From Lunularia cruciata (taxonomy: Eukaryota > Streptophyta > Marchantiopsida > Lunulariales > Lunulariaceae): 64,000 nt of DNA. The notes beneath the pieces were generated by a model. It searched no databases. It worked only from the letters and a program-made list of their open reading frames with translations, and was not told the DNA's origin. A program made the position numbers and the translations under genes. Positions 47,401-57,927 of the stretch are shown here, piece after piece (within the stretch, counting starts at the first letter, position 1; each line of letters opens with the position of its first letter). Where the stretch lies: the NCBI GenBank assembly GCA_948567375.1, contig OX419755.1, positions 54,379,001 through 54,443,000 on the forward strand. Direction: 5' to 3'.

Positions 47401-50300
47401 TTTCTATACATATTAGTGTAAAGTTTCATATAAGAATAAGAATAAGGTAAGTAAGTTCTAGAGTAGTCTTTCAAATATAAGTATTAGATTATGGTTTCAT
47501 CTAAGTATTAGAGTAGTGTTTTAAATAGTATGTGGTAATGTAGATTAAAATTCAAATTCTTATGGATCTAGACTTTGAGCTATTATGTGGTATTTTTGCA
47601 CCCAACTTACTCCATGGATTCTTTTGAACCCTAAACTCAAGGGTTTCTTCTTCACATAGTGAATTCAAGAAGAAAAAGGTTTATAAATAATTATGGATAA
47701 CTAAAAATGAGGAATATCATAATTATATATGTGGGGAATATCATATGACAGTTTAGAAAAGTGTGCTTAATCTGAAAGATTGGGAGATTATAATATATTC
47801 AAAATGTTGCATCCTAAAGCTTTTCAAATACCCCAATTCCCCTTTTTATTTTCTAATTTTTCAAATATTTTATTTCTACAAGAAGTAAGGCATTTTCTAA
47901 TTTGTGGAATCTTGTGTTGGCATAGAATATGGTAGCTTGCATAGAAGGTAGGGTAGCTTGTAGAAAAGGCAAGCAAACCCCTACGATGAAAAGCAAAGCC
48001 CGCCAAATGCAAGAAAAGCACACAAGCCAAATGAGCATGCTTGGTGAAGGGTGAGAAAACCACAAGCAAACCACTACTAGATGTAAGCAAAACCATATAG
48101 TGCAAGAACATCCAATTGAGAACAAGTAGACCTTACCAAATCTACACAAACTCCAAGACAAAGATGAGAGAAGTGAGCAAGTCCTTGTGATTGGTCACCA
48201 AACCCTTTTGAGGTGCAAGGAAAACCTTTGAATTGAACCTCATATGCAAGAAAACCCATGAATTTAACAATACATTGAGTTCAAGTAGATATCTCAAACC
48301 TTTTTCATGCACAACCCAACCAATAACTTGTTGAATTTTATAATAGTCCTTTTATACCTCATTGAATATTACAACAGAAAATTGCTATCATGTGTACTAG
48401 AAGTGCAAGAGTTATGTTTAGGAATGAGATCACTACTACAAATCTATGCAAGATGTGCATCTATTATCATCAAATAAAAGCATTTTGGTTTACTATTCTT
48501 TTCCTTGAACTTCAAATTCTAAGGTTTGGATCTGTGTTTGACTTCAATTTTAACCTTGAGCTTTTCAATCTTTGTTTCTTTTTGAGCATTGAGATATGGT
48601 AATTTACACCTCTCCCTTGCTTCCAAATAATAGCTCCTCAATTTTGTATGGCTTTCCATGTCCTACGCAAAAGAAGAAAGTGTATAGATCATCTTTTGCT
48701 TTCCTTTTGAGGATTCCTTCCAATTATGTTATTCTCTCTCTCATAGCTCATGCTTCCCTTCCTTATTCTCCTACTCATGTTGGAATTTTTCATTGCTCAT
48801 GCTTCTCTCTTAGTCTACTCAATCTCTTGCTCATGCTATAATTTCCTCTTTAGCCATTGCATTTTCCTCTTGTGCTCTTGTGGCAATCGAAACATCTTCC
48901 TCAAACTCCTCTAGCCCATCACACCTCTCTTCTTGCATGTTAGGAATTGAAAATGGGAATGGATGAGATGGATAGAAAGAGAATGCTTGTGAATTCCATA
49001 ACAAAGTGGCAACTTTGTGTACAATTCCTCCTCCTCTTTGGGTATAACTCTACATCTCATTTCATCCTCTATGCTAGACTATTTGGAAATGTTCAATTAA
49101 CTCTCAATTCCCATACTTACAAGTGTAGATGTAGAAATGTTTACTCTACTTTCAAACAAGGCATCCATTTGGTCAAAATGAGTACAAAAGTGATTCAATA
49201 CATGGTTTATAAATTTCCATCCATGTCTTATCTCCTTCTCCATGAGAACTTCATCAGTACGTTAATCCTTCCAATCCCTAGCTTGTCTATATGATTTCAT
49301 ATAACATGCTTATTTTTTTCTACAATCTCTCTCCGTTCATGGACCTCGGAAACCCTATGCAAATCTCACAAAAAAATTGGCTATGTAGTTTGATGTGGTA
49401 CTCTTCTTATTGGATTTCTTGCACGTGCAACCATGTACTTGCTTAAAATACTTGAGATCCTCCAAATAATAAATGAATTGAGCGTAATGAGGGGGAATCA
49501 TTCTCAACCTATCTTCATTGCATAGAGTAAGAAGGAGCAGATTGAGCAGATTGTACAAGCACTACTAGTATCACCAATACCATTTGCAAGAAATCTTGAA
49601 ATCTAATACTTTGTACTGGTCAATGACTTGCCAAAATGGGAGTTGAATTGGTACTAGCCAATAAGAAAATAGAAGGCAAAAGATCTATGTTAAGATATGA
49701 GAGTTTGAGTGTGAATAAGAGGAGGAGCAAGATTTTAGTTCCAAGAGTTAATGTTCTCCCTAGTTCACTAAGCTCAATTCCAAACTCTAAATCTCCAAGT
49801 ATGCATCCAATGAAAATTTTTTCAAGTCATTGCATTGTCAAAGAAGTTTGCTTAGTGATGTTGATGCACATAAATCAAACCAAAATTTCAAATGCAAGTG
49901 CACAACAATGTTCATAACGAGAAATGCTAGCACCGTACATCTAAATTAGTTTTTGCACAAGAATATAGAACTATACAAGTTTTCTTAGTGATGTTGGTGC
50001 ACGTAAATCAAACTAAATGTTCAATGATGCTGGCAAATAAATCAAACTAAACGTTCAAAGGCTTACGCCTATTGATGTTCATGAAGAGAAATGATACCGC
50101 AATCCATCTAAATCTGGTTTCTGCATATTCTTGTGTGCAAGAATATGACGCTCAAAGATGTTCCGACCAAGAGCTCCCTTGTGCACCCACACTTGAACTC
50201 ACCATGGGAATGGTTTTCAAATTTATTTGGAGCGTTAGCTTGATGGTAGGTTTTGGCACTACTTCTCATCGGATAGTGACTTGAGGTACTGCTGCTTAAA
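44400..50300. other. AT-rich DNA with diverged duplications, no supported gene
   Basis: Short ORFs of under 120 codons with no recognisable domain. The segment 45.2-45.5 kb and the 48-49.3 kb segment have more balanced composition and may be old transposon coding remnants, but I cannot assign them. Confidence 0.4.
45867..46130. repeat. Tandem repeat with about 149-bp period
   Basis: gaagatct[c/a][t/c]tgct begins at 45867 and 46016. Both copies carry tagcaaagtggta, tggcttgggtgtgt and aacatgcaac-like tracts. A third, poorer copy lies just upstream near 45735. Confidence 0.75.
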
Positions 50301-51977
50301 GCTAATTACTCAAAATGCTAACCTAATCCCTCCACATAACCTCTTTAATTCAAGCTCTTCATCAAAAACGGCCATCAACCCATCGAATTTTTTTATGGAG
50401 CGTTCATCTTCACTGCGGGTTTTTTTGCGTTCATCTTCCCGTAAAATATTATACTGAAATTTCCCGATTCGTTGAAGATCCCGTAAAAATCGTTCCCGTA
50501 AAACCCCCTAATGCTTCTTTCATAGATCATGACTCTACCAAGGTACTACTTCCAATTTATTGGCATATAAATGTCACCTATTTTTCCCGAGACTAACCTG
50601 TTTCGACATGGTTCATCATCATCACCGACCCTAGTTTGATTTGTCCCAAACATACATGCACATTCTCAACCCTCATTTCTAGCCTTTAACTTCATATCAA
50701 GGTCTCTCTGTTGCCGGACTGCTGAGGAAAGATACCGACGAGACAACAAAATTTTGTAGCTAAATGCGGTTGACGAGCAGGGACGACCGATGTCAATATC
50801 CAAAATCTGCCGTTTCGAAGCACTCCAATGCTTGCCCTAGATTATACTTGGGCAAGCATTTGGACTGGGTTTGCCTTTTCTATCTTTGCATATGGTTGAA
50901 AACTATTTCCTTACTAAGGTTTGCGATCTTGATCGTTGCGGAAACGCTGATGTACTAGTGCTTTCACCATATTTTACAGTTCATATGTGCTAGTAGCGGT
51001 CTTGTCTCGCCAGGGGAATGAGACGTTGCTTGTGTCGCTGTGTAAGTTTGTTTGACCTTACTCGAAATCGGCTCATTCGTGTACTTTTTCTTCTTCGCTC
51101 ACTGAGACCGGCATCGCTTTATTCCTATTTTAAGCCAGACTGACGATTTCTCTCTTGTGACCGTCTCTAGTGAGCTCAAATTTCCATTCCGAAAGCACGC
51201 CGTAAAGTAATAGTCTAAGGCCTGTTCAAATACTGCTAGGCAGGCGAGGCAAGCGTTAAGATACCCACCACGGAGAAGAAGAAACTCCATGATGACACTA
51301 GAAACTCTCCCAAAATATCCTCAGATTGAGGGAATTTCAGATAAGTCCTTCCACACGCCCAATTTCAAGAGGGTGAGGTCAATATAAGCAGACGCTGGGT
51401 GGATATCAGCTGCTACCAGGCAAGGATCTGCCAGAATCCGCTCTGGAGGAATTATAGTATGTCCCCAGTGCAACCAACTCTATCTACAGACTATGGCAAA
51501 GATGGTCCAAGGGCTTGAATCTAACCGAGAGGAGAAACAATACTATCCCTAATCAGATAATGAAGATCGATTACACACGGTTTCAACTGTCATCTGTGCC
51601 GTGTTTAAATTGTCTACAGCGAAGACCTACTGATGAGAGACAACTCTTTCTGTCATCAACAAGAGAAGGTTGATTTCCGAAGGTTTCGGTTAACGACAGC
51701 TTCATAGAAGAAGGGATTTAAGTGACGAGGGAAAGCCGAGAGCGAAACTCATAAGAAACAGTATCTTTTATTGGAATGAGCGAATAGTTATAATAGGGGG
51801 TTTCAGAAATAGTTTTGACCGATGTCTACAGGATAAATAACCAATTTTGTAACTACTTTTAGTGACGGAGATGAGGTGAGGTGCTAATAAATGAACGCAT
51901 CGTAAATTATTATATGGTATATCACATGCAATTTGCATTCATTTATAAAAATCAGACACTATAATACGGATGTTTAT
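50301..51977. other. Region of balanced composition with one exon-like segment
   Basis: Base composition returns to that of the gene block. On the minus strand 51479-51321 is open for 53 codons up to a stop and reads like protein (HWGHTIIPPERILADPC, AADIHPASAYIDLTLLKLGV). It is preceded by an AG acceptor-like site. I do not recognise the family and found no upstream partner exon. Confidence 0.3.
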
Positions 51978-52513
51978 GATTTCCTTAGTGAAATAAATGA
52001 TGGTCAAAATAGATGATCTTGCTGAGAGAGTTGCAACGTTTTTCTGGTAGGTGATTCTTAGAGTGTGATTGATGAAATATTTTGGCGGATCCAAAATGCC
52101 ACTCTCAACTATTCATATTCAAATTCAAATTCACCATCTGCAAATGCAAATGTTGTGCAAATGCAAATGTTAGTAAATTAAACCGGTGGGTATTGTAATT
52201 TTGCATTGGTGTGTTTGTTCATATCCCTCTATATTAGTGTGGTGATTTCCTTAGTGAAATAAATGATTGACAAAATAGATGATGTTGTTTCTTGAGAGAG
52301 TTGCAATGTTTTTCTGGTGGGTGATTCTTAGTGTGTGATTTATGAAATTTTTTGGCGGATCCAAAATGCCACTCTCAACTATTCATATTCAAATTCAAAT
52401 TCACCATCTGCAAATGCAAATGTTGTGCAAATGCTCTTGTCAGTAAATTAAACCGGTGGCTATTGTAGTTTTGCATTGGTGTGTTTATTCATATCCATAT
52501 ATATTAGTGTGGT
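51978..52513. repeat. Tandem duplication, about 266 bp, two copies
   Basis: Copies at 51978-52243 and 52244-52513 share gatttccttagtgaaataaa, ggcggatccaaaatgccact, and cattggtgtgttt at more than 90 percent by eye. The main difference is caaatgt versus ctcttgtcagt. It is a recent duplication. Confidence 0.9.
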
Positions 52514-52734
52514 TAGAGAGATAGTGTGAGTTATGGAAAATGATTTGCATCATCTTACGGCAACCAAGAAATTAATTGGAGGTCAAGGAATTTTACTCCA
52601 AAAGTGCAACAAAAATTTAGCAAAAATCTGATTGCAATGTAGGCTCACATTTGGATGCAAAATCAACTTGCACTATCAAGGGACTACCCGCGGCAACCAA
52701 CATCTACCAGCATCTACCAACGCCAACCAGCTTT

Positions 52735-52900
52735 GAGCTTCGAGTGGCTATGGGTGGCAACAAGCGGCTACGGGCAGCAATAGGTGGTTACGAGCAGCGA
52801 CGAGCAACAATGAGCAACAAAAAGCAACGACGAGCAACAACAAGCAACGACGAGCAACGACGAGCAACAACAAGCAACAACGAGCAGCGAGAAGCAAAAT
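52735..52900. repeat. Minisatellite of agcaacgacg / agcaacaaca units
   Basis: About 150 bp of 10-bp-based units built from gagcaac and aacaacgac. The 89-codon ORF across it (52651-52920) is low-complexity Arg/Ala/Thr/Ser/Asn (RRATTSN repeats) and is not a credible gene. Looser copies (gtggctacaagcagcgatgagc) continue to about 53000. Confidence 0.85.
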
Positions 52901-53480
52901 CCAATTTAATCCTAAATTAACATATTACTAACACATTATCGAGTGGCTAGCAATGGCTACAAGCACCATCACGTGGCTACAAGCAGCGATGAGCAAAATC
53001 TCATTTAATTCTAAATTAACACATTACACCCGAGCGGCAACCGGCGTAGACTATATTCACCCTAAACCAGACACTTTATTAACCCTACTATGTAATTAAT
53101 GCATTACGGTGTGACAACAGAAAACTCCATATCTCTTATTTTTTACAAACCACCTCTTATGGAGTTTGCTAATAATAAGGAACTTGGCCAGAACTCCGTA
53201 GTGTGACTCTTTCTTCCTCCTGCCCGCACCCCATACCAATTTAGTCAACGCTTTGTAATAATCTATATAAAAATATACAGAACTTCATAAAACTATTTCT
53301 GAAACCTCCTAATGTATCCATTGTTGAGAGACAAGACCATCGAGGAGAGGAGATTGACTGATGACGCTATCCAAGTCTCCATCGACGGAGGGAGAAGTTT
53401 GATTGACAAGAGACATGACTATCCCTTGTCAACAAAGAGGGTTGGTTGTTACATCAAATGTGAAGAGACTATTGAGTAGA

Positions 53481-53890
53481 GAAAAAGGCGACCGCGTAGG
53501 AAAAATGAAGGATGGGAAGACCCCATCAAGCCGTACAAGGGAGAGACAAAAAGGTAACATGGGGCTAAGCCCCAATAGTGTATGTATGAGAAATCTACCC
53601 TCCGCGCCTAAGATATCCGAGCTATGCAAGTCGTACGGTCTACACACAACTGGAACATCCGAAAAACATCACCTAATGTGATTGCTCTCCTATGGATTGC
53701 ACCAGCCACTGCACTCTGTAGAGCAATGTACACACGCTGTCTAAAATATGCTACAAAACATGAGAGTGAGAGTGGTACCCTGTCGCCTAACATGATAAGC
53801 TCTCGCGCATTTGAGTAGAGGAGATGACACAAATTAGTTCTATAAGAAGAAAAAGGCGATCGTGATCGCGTAGAATACAAAGAAGGATGG
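53481..53890 (-). mobile_element. Truncated LINE, 3' end
   Basis: On the minus strand 53820-53640 encodes VPLSLSCFVAYFRQRVYIAL then QSAVAGAIHRRAIT, matching the C-terminus of the LINE at 58.2-58.4 kb but without its internal stop. It continues into the shared tail (53577-53481) with tggggct-aagccccaatag and the gtacggcttgatggggtc block. Confidence 0.75.
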
Positions 53891-53990
53891 GAAGGACCCC
53901 ATCAAGCGGTACAAGGATGAGACATAAGGGGTAAAATTGTGCTAACCCCCAATAGTACCGGGATGAGAAATCTACCCCACTGCGAGGAGC
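53850..53990 (-). mobile_element. Second LINE 3'-tail copy abutting the first
   Basis: 53850-53955 repeats the tail (ggatgggaaggaccccatca, agcggtacaagga, ccccaatag) directly next to the previous fragment. Two tails lie in tandem on the same strand, suggesting insertion of one LINE 3' end into or beside another. Confidence 0.7.
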
Positions 53991-53999
53991 AAGATTGAT

Positions 54000-56470
54000 G
54001 GTGTACAAACAACACTGTTGTCTCAGGTTAATTCGCTCGTCCTATCTCCCAGTCGGAACAGATTGGAGAGCACGAACTCGCATGTTTCCTTGGAATGACT
54101 TTGTCCATTTATTCAACTTGTATTTCGTCATTTGCTATGGTAGCAAGTTTTACAGGTCCCACCATTCAGGTAAGAAACTTTATCATTGAATAGAAGGTAA
54201 TTGTTCTCTACGGGAACATTTGAATGTAATTTCTTTTATTTCATTATATGATTCTTTTAATGTACTGACAATAAAATTTTTAAGCAATTTAAATAATATT
54301 ATATTTAGCGTATGATCTAGTAAGTTCATGATTGAATGTTCTCTCTGGATATTGGATCTTTAAAAGCTAAATTATAAATAAGTAAGATTTTAAAGTACTT
54401 TAGATTCTGGTGAAATATTCGTTGTAGAACTTATGAATCGTTTATAACTCTTACTACCATACATACGATCCTCACCATTCTAAACACTCTTTCTATCGAT
54501 TATCATTGGCAGTCTTAAGATAAAGGAAATAAGACATTGTAGTGGCAGAGGCTTTCAGTTTCAATCCTCCTAAGTTCCAAGTTTTACTTTCAAAGTATAC
54601 TAGTATTGGCTGCTCCAATGTCATCTTATCCTTACTGTTAATGATGTTCCATTGCACAAACGCTCCTTCATAGGCGAATTAAACATTTTCTCTGGTATCG
54701 GTAGGGACATACTCTAACGTCCGTACTACTAGAGTGCGAGTTGATAGTGCGATTATCAACAGGCATCATCTCGCACAAACTGTACATAGACGTGCTTCAC
54801 TACTGGAGTCCAATCTGGAGTTTCGACACTTGGACCATCACGAACATTGTCTCTTCCGAACAGCCTGTCGTGGTTGAAAGGATCTATCTGCCCGAGTAGA
54901 CCTGTGACACTTTTCTGACTTACTAAATTCCTTGATTGCATTACCCGGATCGTCATATATTACATTCCTACTTCCTTTTCCACGTTAAAGGTTTGAAGTG
55001 ATGACATTCTATTACACCTGCACTACAGCACTCGGTTGCGTTACCAGGATTATCATATATGCTTCCTATTCTTACTTCCCTCTCCACTGTAGGTATAAGT
55101 GATGAAATTCCATTACACAATGTAGGATGCGTACAGCCACAGATATCTGGCTGCGACACTCCTCGTACGCACTTGAGATGTCAGCTGGTGGATTCGGAAG
55201 TTGACGGACCCAATTTTGGATGACTAACATGAAAAATGAATACTATTTGACGCAAATGTACACATACAGGGGACAAATTGAAAGCCAGAAGCCCCGCACG
55301 CTACCCACACCAAGTTTGCCGAATACTCCCCTCAACGTATACTTTGACAGATATTATCACGAGATGTCGTGGAGGCCGTCGTGTGACTACTCACAAGATG
55401 TTATCATATTCGGCGAATACTAGTGAGACATCAGAATTAATTGAAACTGTCTATTAGTATAGCTTCACTGTAACAATATCCACTTATACATGATTCGGTT
55501 TAGAGCTATTCGAGCAGGTAAACTTGAGGCATACGCAAAATATAGCATATGTAAACCAATGGCGCATGTTAATACATATACTCAATGCTCAACCACCTGA
55601 CCAAAAAGATGTGGTTTGACGCCTTCGTATCCTCAGGATGAGGCGGAGTATTTCGTAACTCTCAAGGGCCAGCTTCCACACGTGACAGATAACCATGTAG
55701 ACGCTTACACATGCCATATCGCGTCAAAGAGACCAGAAGAGTTCCAGAGGAATCCACAGCACTGTCACCGGGCAATCACTGTTTCAAAGAAAGATATCGT
55801 AAGCACTCAGTAGCACAAATAAAAGAATTAACTAATCTCCCTGAAATGGTACCCTGGCATAGGGAGGAATTTCCTCTCAGCAGAAGGATCGAGACGGGTA
55901 TCGTCTAGGGTAGGAGACTCTAAGTGACACATTGAGAGACCAAACAGAACAAACCATTTCATATTGACACGTTTGTGATGCACCCGTTCACGATATCCAT
56001 GGGTCATCGATCGCATCATTAACCACGCATTCCTCTCGATCACACCTAGGGGCAAACGCATGACACCGATTCGAAGAACATAATTGAGGAGCAGCAAGAT
56101 TCGGATGTGATTTTGGTCAATATTAGGCAGAGCCAGATATTCGAGAAATTAACAGATCGTCACACTGCGAGTACAGGAACCAGATGCATCGTCCATATGA
56201 AACCAGTCTCCGCGTAAAAAACACAGTTCGACGAAACGAATAATTCTTAATGATTCAAAATTTAGTTTCCTGAACAGCTCAGCATATCATTCCAAAACGG
56301 CCAGCTCCAAATTCCAGCCCCTTAATCTCGATGACTGGGCAGCAGCCTCTACTCGCGGTCTTCAAATATTGAGGCATTGTATTTGAGTATTGACAAGTGA
56401 GACGCCCTGAGAGGATGCCCTTACTGCTACTATCCAGTATAATTTCTCAAGGAAGTAGTGGTAGGTACGT
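54000..56470. other. Intergenic region downstream of RPS24, no supported gene
   Basis: AT-rich from 54.2 to 54.45 kb, then balanced. Several 60-90 codon ORFs on both strands (for example minus 54956-54756 and 55159-54968) are protein-like in places, but none matches a known family. The RPS24 3' end lies at the right edge. Confidence 0.35.
54936..55087. repeat. Diverged duplication, about 100 bp
   Basis: ttgc[a/g]ttacc[c/a]ggat[c/t][g/a]tcatata begins at 54936 and 55036, and both copies run into a cttccttttccac or cttccctctccac tract. On the minus strand the units encode YDNPGNATE and YDDPGNAIKE, so this may derive from a repeated coding unit. Confidence 0.6.
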
Positions 56471-57418
56471 CTACTTCTTCTTCTTTGCCTCACCTGCTGC
56501 TTTGGTCTGCAAACCACGTTTCACGATTAGCGATAAAACCCTAATCCTTGAAACCTGTAGAAAAACTAGCTGCACCTGCGTAATCCAAAATGACTTGCGT
56601 CTTAGATGAACGTACCTTCTTGGTACCACGCAACTTCTTGGCTCTGTTCTTCCTTTCCTTCACTTGCTTCCTAGATTTCTCTACCTTGGTAGCGAGTCCG
56701 TTCTGAACGAATTCAAAGCGCAATTAGCACATCCATTCGATAATACTCAATGTTACCATGCACATTCAAGTGATGAAAACGCACGACAGAGTTACCACCG
56801 CTTATCCTTACCCTGATAAGTCTGTACTTGGGCTCGTACTTCTTGGCGGAGTCAAGGCTATCGTAGATGAGACCAAATCCAGTAGACTTGCCACCTCCGA
56901 ATTGTGTGCGGAATCCAAACACAAAGATGGTCTGAGCATCGCGCACATCGTAGACCTTAGCGAGCTTTTCCTTCAGCTCAGCCTAATAAAATACACAAAA
57001 ACCTGAGTGAGAACATGACGCTTGCCAGCAGATTTTGGGATGCTGAACTTAAGTCTCGTCATTGAGAAACAGATCTGAAATTCAACCGCACTCACAGAAT
57101 GAAACACATACCTTAGACACATTTGGCCTGCCTGGGTGCAGAACATCGATGACCTAAACACAGGCAAAATTGGGGCGACTTCTAGTCAGCTGTTAGGTTT
57201 CACAGCGTAGACGAAAAGCACCCATAATCACAAATAACGTCTCATGTCAGTTCAAAACAGTCCACTGAGAACGCCGAAGACATGAAGAATCGAGGACCAA
57301 GATGAGGACAAGATACAGGAAGGTTCTTCGAAAAATTGCTTACAAATTGCTTGCGGGCCAGAAGCCGGTTCGTCATAAATTTCCTCGTCCGCACGGTACA
57401 AGCCTTGGCGTCCGCCAT
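56471..57418 (-). CDS. RPS24: 40S ribosomal protein S24 (eS24)
   Basis: Five GT-AG exons: 57418-57344, 57153-57112, 56982-56812, 56702-56616, 56506-56471. The product is 136 aa, the usual eS24 length. It starts [17 protein letters not shown], continues with [35 protein letters not shown] and [16 protein letters not shown], and ends in the lysine-rich tail ([15 protein letters not shown], then KKKK and stop). eS24 is a core protein of the small ribosomal subunit. The start context is strong (accATGG). Upstream lie a pyrimidine-rich leader and telo-box motifs, typical of plant ribosomal protein genes. The reading frame is intact, with no sign of a processed pseudogene, since all four introns (109-190 bp) are present. 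Confidence 0.97.
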
Positions 57419-57620
57419 GGTTTCCCGATTTCAGAGACTGCAGGATTTCCTGATTGCAGCTGCGAGAACGACGAGAAAAGATCGACACAGAGAAAGGGGG
57501 GATCGGTCGAGCTGAAAGCATGAAAAGGAAAATGACCTGGTTGTGAATTAGGGTTTGTGACTAGGGTTAAACGGTGAGATGTGCCCCGGGGCCACAGCAT
57601 CCGACGGCCCCATCGCGCTA
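57419..57620 (-). promoter_or_regulatory. RPS24 promoter and leader with telo-boxes
   Basis: On the minus strand AAACCCTAA lies at 57548-57556 and a second related AACCCTAG at about 57561-57568, the telo-box of plant ribosomal protein and translation genes. Between them and the ATG is a pyrimidine-rich stretch (ctttctctgtgtcgatcttt) of the kind where such transcripts begin. Confidence 0.7.
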
Positions 57621-57927
57621 CAGAGTTCCCGATGTATACACCAACCTGTCTAAACGTTAGAAGTCAGCATCAGAAAGGCTTTCCAGCTTTCGGTTGCATC
57701 ACTTAGGTGAGGAATTTATGCAAAATTTAACTGTTTCAAAGCAAACTCATGATGGTAGAATTCATTTGAATTCCGTTACCATCGACATACAGACGGTACC
57801 TAGTTTTACAAATATTATTTTTGCACTAATCGCACCGACGGAGGAAACTGACATTCAAGCCATTTAATAGATTCCTATTTAAAACTCCCACATAAATTAG
57901 GTGTATAGTTCTTTATACATATCGGGG
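57621..57927. other. Gap between RPS24 promoter and LINE, nothing seen
   Basis: About 300 bp of mixed composition. A short inverted pair around ggtagaattcatttgaattccgttacc is the only visible structure. Confidence 0.5.

Noticed and set aside
52651-52920. 89-codon Arg/Ser/Asn-rich ORF
   Set aside because: It is the translation of a minisatellite with no start context or homology.
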